From Streptomyces nymphaeiformis (GTDB lineage: Bacteria > Actinomycetota > Actinomycetes > Streptomycetales > Streptomycetaceae), in contig NZ_JACHJY010000001.1 in NCBI RefSeq assembly GCF_014203895.1, positions 434,001 to 498,000 on the forward strand: a stretch of 64,000 nucleotides of DNA. The letters run 5' to 3'. The stretch's first letter is position 1. Every line of letters begins with the position of its first letter. The notes beneath the pieces were generated by a model, which had not been told where the DNA came from, made no database searches, and saw only the letters and a program-made list of their open reading frames with translations. A program made the translations under genes and the position numbers. Positions 60,655 through 64,000 of the stretch are shown piece by piece.

Positions 60655-61944
60655 ATGGCCCTCGTGGAACGGATACCGGCGCTGCTGCGCGAGCGGACCT
60701 TCCGCCGCTACTGGACCGGGCAGACCATCTCCCTCGCCGGGGACCAGATCTCGCTCATCGCGATCCCGCTCGCGGCCGTCCTGATCCTCGGCGCCGACGC
60801 CACGGCGATGGGCCTGCTCAAGACCGCCGAACTCCTGCCCGCCCTCCTGCTCAACCTGCCGCTCGGTGCCTGGGCCGATCGGCAGAGCAGCCGTAGGCGC
60901 GCCATGATCGCGGCCGACCTGGGGCGGGTGGCGCTGGTGCTCTCCCTCCCCGTCGCCCACGCGCTGGACGCGCTGACGCTCGGCCAGTTGTACGCGGTGG
61001 CCTTCGGGGTCGGCGCGCTCACCGTGCTCTTCGAGGTCTGCAACGTCACGCTGTTCGTCGCGCTCGTCCCCGAGGAGCGGTACGTCCAGGCGAACTCGCT
61101 GGTCAACGGCAGCCGTTCGACGGCCTGGCTCGCCGGGCCCGGGATCGGGGGAGTGCTCGTGCAGCTCCTCACCGCACCCTTCGCGCTCGTCGCGGACGCC
61201 CTCACCTATCTGGTGTCGGCCGGGTACCTGGCCCGGATCGAGCCGGTCGAACCCGCGCCGGCGCCCGTGGCCAAGGGACACTTCACCGAGGGGCTGCGCT
61301 GGGTGCTGCGGGAGCGCTCGATGCGCGCGCTGTTCGCGGCCTCCGGCACGATCCAGTTCTTCAACTTCATGTTCAGCACCATCTTCGTGCTCTACGCGAC
61401 CTCCGAACTCGGCATCGGCGCGGGCCTGCTCGGCCTCGTGCTCTCGGCCGGCGCCGTCGGCGGCCTCCTCGGGGCGGTGTGGGCCGGAGCGGTCGTCCGG
61501 CGGATCGGCATCGGCGCCTCGCTCGTCGCGGGCTTCCTCGGCTTCACCCTGCCCCTGCTCCTGGTGCCCCTGGCGGACGGGCCGCGTCCGCTGGTGGTGG
61601 GCGTGCTGTTCGCCGCCGAGTTCCTCTCCTGCCTCGGGGTCATGCTCGCCGACATCGCCGGGGGATCGCTCCAGATGGCGCTGATACCCGACGCCGTACG
61701 GGCCAGGGTCATGGGCGCGTACCGGACGCTCAACCACGGCTTCCGTCCGCTCGGTGCGCTCGTCGGGGGTCTGCTCGGCACGGCGATCGGGCTGCGCCCC
61801 ACGCTGTGGATCGCCACCGCCGGCGCCGTCCTCGCCGTGCTCTGGCTGCTGCCCTCGCCGGTGCCGCGGATGCGGGAACTGCCCACGCGGGTCGACGCGG
61901 CGGTGCCCGTCGGGTCGGGCGCGGCGCAGGGCCGGCCGAGCTAA
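60655..61944 (+). CDS. MFS transporter, DHA3/enterobactin-exporter type
   Basis: A 429-residue transporter with about 12 helices. It begins RERTFRRYWTGQTISLAGDQIS and has LPLGAWADRQSSRRRAMI in loop 2-3, as in EntS-like and macrolide exporters. The ATG at 60655 has GAGGAG overlapping the regulator's stop. The pair forms a two-gene regulator-exporter operon. Substrate unknown. Confidence 0.9.
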   Translation: MALVERIPALLRERTFRRYWTGQTISLAGDQISLIAIPLAAVLILGADATAMGLLKTAELLPALLLNLPLGAWADRQSSRRRAMIAADLGRVALVLSLPVAHALDALTLGQLYAVAFGVGALTVLFEVCNVTLFVALVPEERYVQANSLVNGSRSTAWLAGPGIGGVLVQLLTAPFALVADALTYLVSAGYLARIEPVEPAPAPVAKGHFTEGLRWVLRERSMRALFAASGTIQFFNFMFSTIFVLYATSELGIGAGLLGLVLSAGAVGGLLGAVWAGAVVRRIGIGASLVAGFLGFTLPLLLVPLADGPRPLVVGVLFAAEFLSCLGVMLADIAGGSLQMALIPDAVRARVMGAYRTLNHGFRPLGALVGGLLGTAIGLRPTLWIATAGAVLAVLWLLPSPVPRMRELPTRVDAAVPVGSGAAQGRPS

Positions 61945-62023
61945 GCGGAATCCCAAATTCGGACCCTCGGTAACACTTCCGGTCACTTCCCCCGTTTGCC
62001 TCGAACGCCTCATCGGTGATCGA

Positions 62024-62040
62024 ATGCAACTTCGTTGCAT
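62024..62040. promoter_or_regulatory. palindromic operator upstream of the YceI gene
   Basis: ATGCAAC-TTC-GTTGCAT is a perfect 7-bp dyad 31 bp before the ATG. Its spacing is typical of MarR-family operators. Confidence 0.55.
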
Positions 62041-62071
62041 AGTGAACGAGTCGCACGGGGGTGCGTGAAGA

Positions 62072-62956
62072 ATGTTCGATCGTCTCTTCGGGAAGCGTGC
62101 GACGGGAGCCGCGCGCGGCGGTCCGCTCGCCGGTCTCGCGGTGCCCTCCTCCGCCGGCGTGCTCAGCTGCCGGGTGCTCGACCCCGTGCACGAACCCGTC
62201 CGGCAGGCCGAGTTCGTCGTCAGCGACGCGGCCGGCCGCAAGATCCTGGCCGGCGAGACCGATCCGTACGGAACCGTCTTCGCGACCGTGCCGGCCGGCG
62301 AGTACCGGGTCGCCGTCACCTCCGAGGGCTACACGCCCTACCACGGCGGCGCCGTCGTCGCAGAGGGCGAGCACCAGGGCCTCGGCGACGTCCTGCTCCA
62401 GGTCGCGCCCCAGCCCCAGCTCCCCGAGCCGGGCGACTGGGAGATCGACCCCGCGCACTCGCAGATCGGCTTCACGGCGCGCCACATCGGCCTCGCCCGG
62501 ATCCACGGACGGTTCAACGGCTTCGCGGGCGCGGTGCGGATCGTCGAGCGCATGGAGCAGTCCGCGATGCACGTCGTCATCGACGCCGCGTCCATCGACA
62601 CCGGGGTGCAGATGCGCGACGACCACCTGCGCTCCGGCGACTTCCTCGACGTCGGTGCCTACCCGACGCTGGAGTTCTACAGCGAGCGCTTCGTCCACCG
62701 GGGCGGCAGCCGCTGGGCGGTCACCGGCGCGCTCACCCTCCACGGGGTGAGCCGCACGGTGACCCTGGACACCCAGTACCTGGGCCTCGGGAACGGCCTG
62801 GAGGGCGAGACCCGGGGCGCCTGCCGGGCCACCACCGAACTGCACCGGGAGGACTTCACCCTCACCTGGCAGACGCTGCTCGCGCGGGGGATCGCGGCCG
62901 TGGGGTCGAGCATCAGCATCGACCTCGACATCCAGATCGTTCCCAAGAAGGGCTGA
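62072..62956 (+). CDS. YceI-domain protein with N-terminal carboxypeptidase-regulatory-like domain
   Basis: A 294-residue fusion. Residues ~25-115 look like a beta-sandwich carboxypeptidase-regulatory domain (GVLSCRVLDPVHEPVRQAEF, VPAGEYRVAVTSEGYTP). Residues ~125-292 are a YceI domain (GDWEIDPAHSQIGFTARHIG, DDHLRSGDFLDVGAYP), a lipocalin-like fold binding polyisoprenoids or similar lipids. No signal peptide is evident, unlike secreted YceI proteins. It has its own operator and no partner regulator nearby. Confidence 0.88.
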   Translation: MFDRLFGKRATGAARGGPLAGLAVPSSAGVLSCRVLDPVHEPVRQAEFVVSDAAGRKILAGETDPYGTVFATVPAGEYRVAVTSEGYTPYHGGAVVAEGEHQGLGDVLLQVAPQPQLPEPGDWEIDPAHSQIGFTARHIGLARIHGRFNGFAGAVRIVERMEQSAMHVVIDAASIDTGVQMRDDHLRSGDFLDVGAYPTLEFYSERFVHRGGSRWAVTGALTLHGVSRTVTLDTQYLGLGNGLEGETRGACRATTELHREDFTLTWQTLLARGIAAVGSSISIDLDIQIVPKKG

Positions 62957-63003
62957 CGGGTCGTCCCCGAGAAGGGCTGACGGGCGGGGCCACGCCCCTT
63001 GTC

Positions 63004-63246
63004 CTACGGGGCTTCCAGCCAGCCCTCGTACTCGGCGGCCAGCGCGTCCAGCGCCGCCGGGTCGAGGCGGGCGTCCGGGTCCTCGACGACCACCAGCCAC
63101 TGGGCGTCCTCGGCGTCGTCCTCCCCGGCCAGGGCGTCCCGTACGAGCTGCGGTTCCTCGGCCAGGCCGAAACGGTCGGGGAGCTCCTCGGCGACCTCCT
63201 CGGCGGCGTCGCGGTCGGGGAGTACCAGTACGTGTCGTTCACTCAC
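63004..63246 (-). CDS. 80-residue acidic protein, unknown function
   Basis: The product (MSERHVLVLPDRDAAEEVAE...) is rich in Asp, Glu, Ala and Leu. A repeated DP/DA pattern occurs and it ends AAEYEGWLEAP. I do not recognise the family. Codon usage is typical of the genome. It diverges from holA, with 62 bp between. Confidence 0.7.
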   Translation of the reverse strand: MSERHVLVLPDRDAAEEVAEELPDRFGLAEEPQLVRDALAGEDDAEDAQWLVVVEDPDARLDPAALDALAAEYEGWLEAP

Positions 63247-63308
63247 CCCGCCATTCTCGACCCCTTGCCGGGCGGCGGTGTCAGTGGCCCGTGGGATGCT
63301 GGATCGCG

Positions 63309-64000
63309 ATGGCCACCAGAAAGACTTCCCCCGACGACCTCCTCGGCCCCGTGACGCTCGCCGTGGGGCAGGAGGACCTGCTCCTCGACCGCGCCGTCCA
63401 GGAGGTGGTGGCGGCCGCGCGGGCCGCCGACGCCGACACGGACGTGCGCGACCTCGCCCCCGACCAGCTCCAGCCCGGGGCGCTCGCGGAGCTCACCAGC
63501 CCCTCGCTCTTCGCCGAGCGCAAGGTGCTGGTCGTGCGGAACGCGCAGGACCTCTCCGCCGACACGATCAAGGACGTCAAGGCGTACCTGGACGATCCGA
63601 TCGAGGACATCTCGCTCGTCCTGCTCCACGCCGGCGGCGCCAAGGGCAAGGGGCTGCTCGACGCGGCGCGCAAGGCGGGGGCGCGGGAGGTCGCCTGCCC
63701 GAAGACGACGAAGCCGGCGGAGCGGCTGACGTTCGTCCGGCAGGAGTTCCGGAGGGTGGGGCGGTCCGCCACGCCCGAGGCCTGCCAGGCGCTCGTCGAC
63801 GCGATCGGCAGCGATCTGCGGGAGCTCGCGTCCGCGGTCTCGCAGCTCACGTCCGACGTCGACGGGACGATCGACGAGGCCGTCGTCGGGCGGTACTACA
63901 CGGGCCGCGCCGAGGCCTCCTCCTTCAACGTCGCGGACCGCGCCGTCGAGGGGCGGGCGGCGGAGGCCCTGGAGGCCCTGCGCTGGTCGCTCTCGACCGG
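63309..64000 (+). CDS. holA: DNA polymerase III delta subunit, partial
   Basis: HolA opens the beta-clamp and is part of the clamp loader. The gene runs off the window after 230 codons. The visible sequence starts MATRKTSPDDLLGPVTLAVG, then EDLLLDRAV, LFAERKVLVVRNAQDL, LLHAGGAKGKGLLDAARK and the AAA-like segment IGSDLRELASAVSQL. The ATG at 63309 is the first in frame. comEA, comEC and holA are neighbours in many actinobacteria, here separated by four genes. Confidence 0.92.
   Translation, partial: MATRKTSPDDLLGPVTLAVGQEDLLLDRAVQEVVAAARAADADTDVRDLAPDQLQPGALAELTSPSLFAERKVLVVRNAQDLSADTIKDVKAYLDDPIEDISLVLLHAGGAKGKGLLDAARKAGAREVACPKTTKPAERLTFVRQEFRRVGRSATPEACQALVDAIGSDLRELASAVSQLTSDVDGTIDEAVVGRYYTGRAEASSFNVADRAVEGRAAEALEALRWSLST

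Overview
The window is a high-GC actinobacterial chromosome segment that reads as Streptomyces. GC-ending codons dominate, GTG starts are frequent, and the gene order valS-folC-ndk-mreBCD-PBP2-rodA ... rne-rplU-rpmA-obg ... proB-proA-nadD-rsfS-leuS-comEA-comEC-holA is the one known from Streptomyces chromosomes. Almost all of it is core chromosome. No transposase, integrase, prophage or CRISPR array was seen.

Layout. 1-7.2 kb: a truncated membrane protein, valS, an orphan sensor kinase, folC, a DUF4233 membrane protein and ndk. 7.3-13.5 kb: the mreB-mreC-mreD-PBP2-rodA wall-elongation operon, which in S. coelicolor serves spore-wall synthesis. 13.5-19.1 kb: a CYTH-CHAD protein with a collagen-like linker, the TIGR03960/TIGR03936 radical-SAM pair, and a tryptophan-rich repetitive membrane protein between them. 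19.3-25.5 kb: a very long RNase E/G, rplU, rpmA and obg. 25.6-36.1 kb: a cell-envelope glycopolymer block (two GT2 proteins, one fused to a CDP-glycerol glycerophosphotransferase, a GT4 enzyme, galE, a DUF6056-like membrane protein, and a GtrB/GtrA pair) placed between obg and proB. 36.1-46.7 kb: proB, proA, small membrane proteins, an M48 protease, nadD, an LCP-like protein, rsfS and a phosphoglycerate mutase family gene. 46.8-51.3 kb: three identical tRNA-Ala(GGC) genes around an accessory segment (XRE regulator, DHA2 exporter, tiny CxxC proteins, GT87). 51.3-64 kb: leuS with its own attenuator, a DUF948-like protein, degV, comEA/comEC, an ArsR-like regulator with an MFS exporter, a YceI fusion, a small acidic protein and the start of holA.

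Regulatory architecture is unusually legible. At least ten starts have a TANNNT -10 box exactly 12 to 7 nt before the start codon, which predicts leaderless mRNA; three more fit within 1-2 nt. The leuS leader encodes a 12-residue peptide with three consecutive Leu codons (CTC CTG CTT), followed by an intrinsic terminator. In leuS itself every leucine codon I traced (75) is CTG, although neighbouring genes use CTC heavily. Two genes appear to start with CTG: the phosphoglycerate mutase (46083), where no other start leaves the catalytic RHG motif intact, and the TIGR03936 protein (18277). comEC carries a TTA codon, hence probable bldA dependence. Candidate operators lie before the ArsR-like gene and the YceI gene.

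Limits: all calls come from reading the sequence and recalling protein families; no alignment, profile search or folding program was run.
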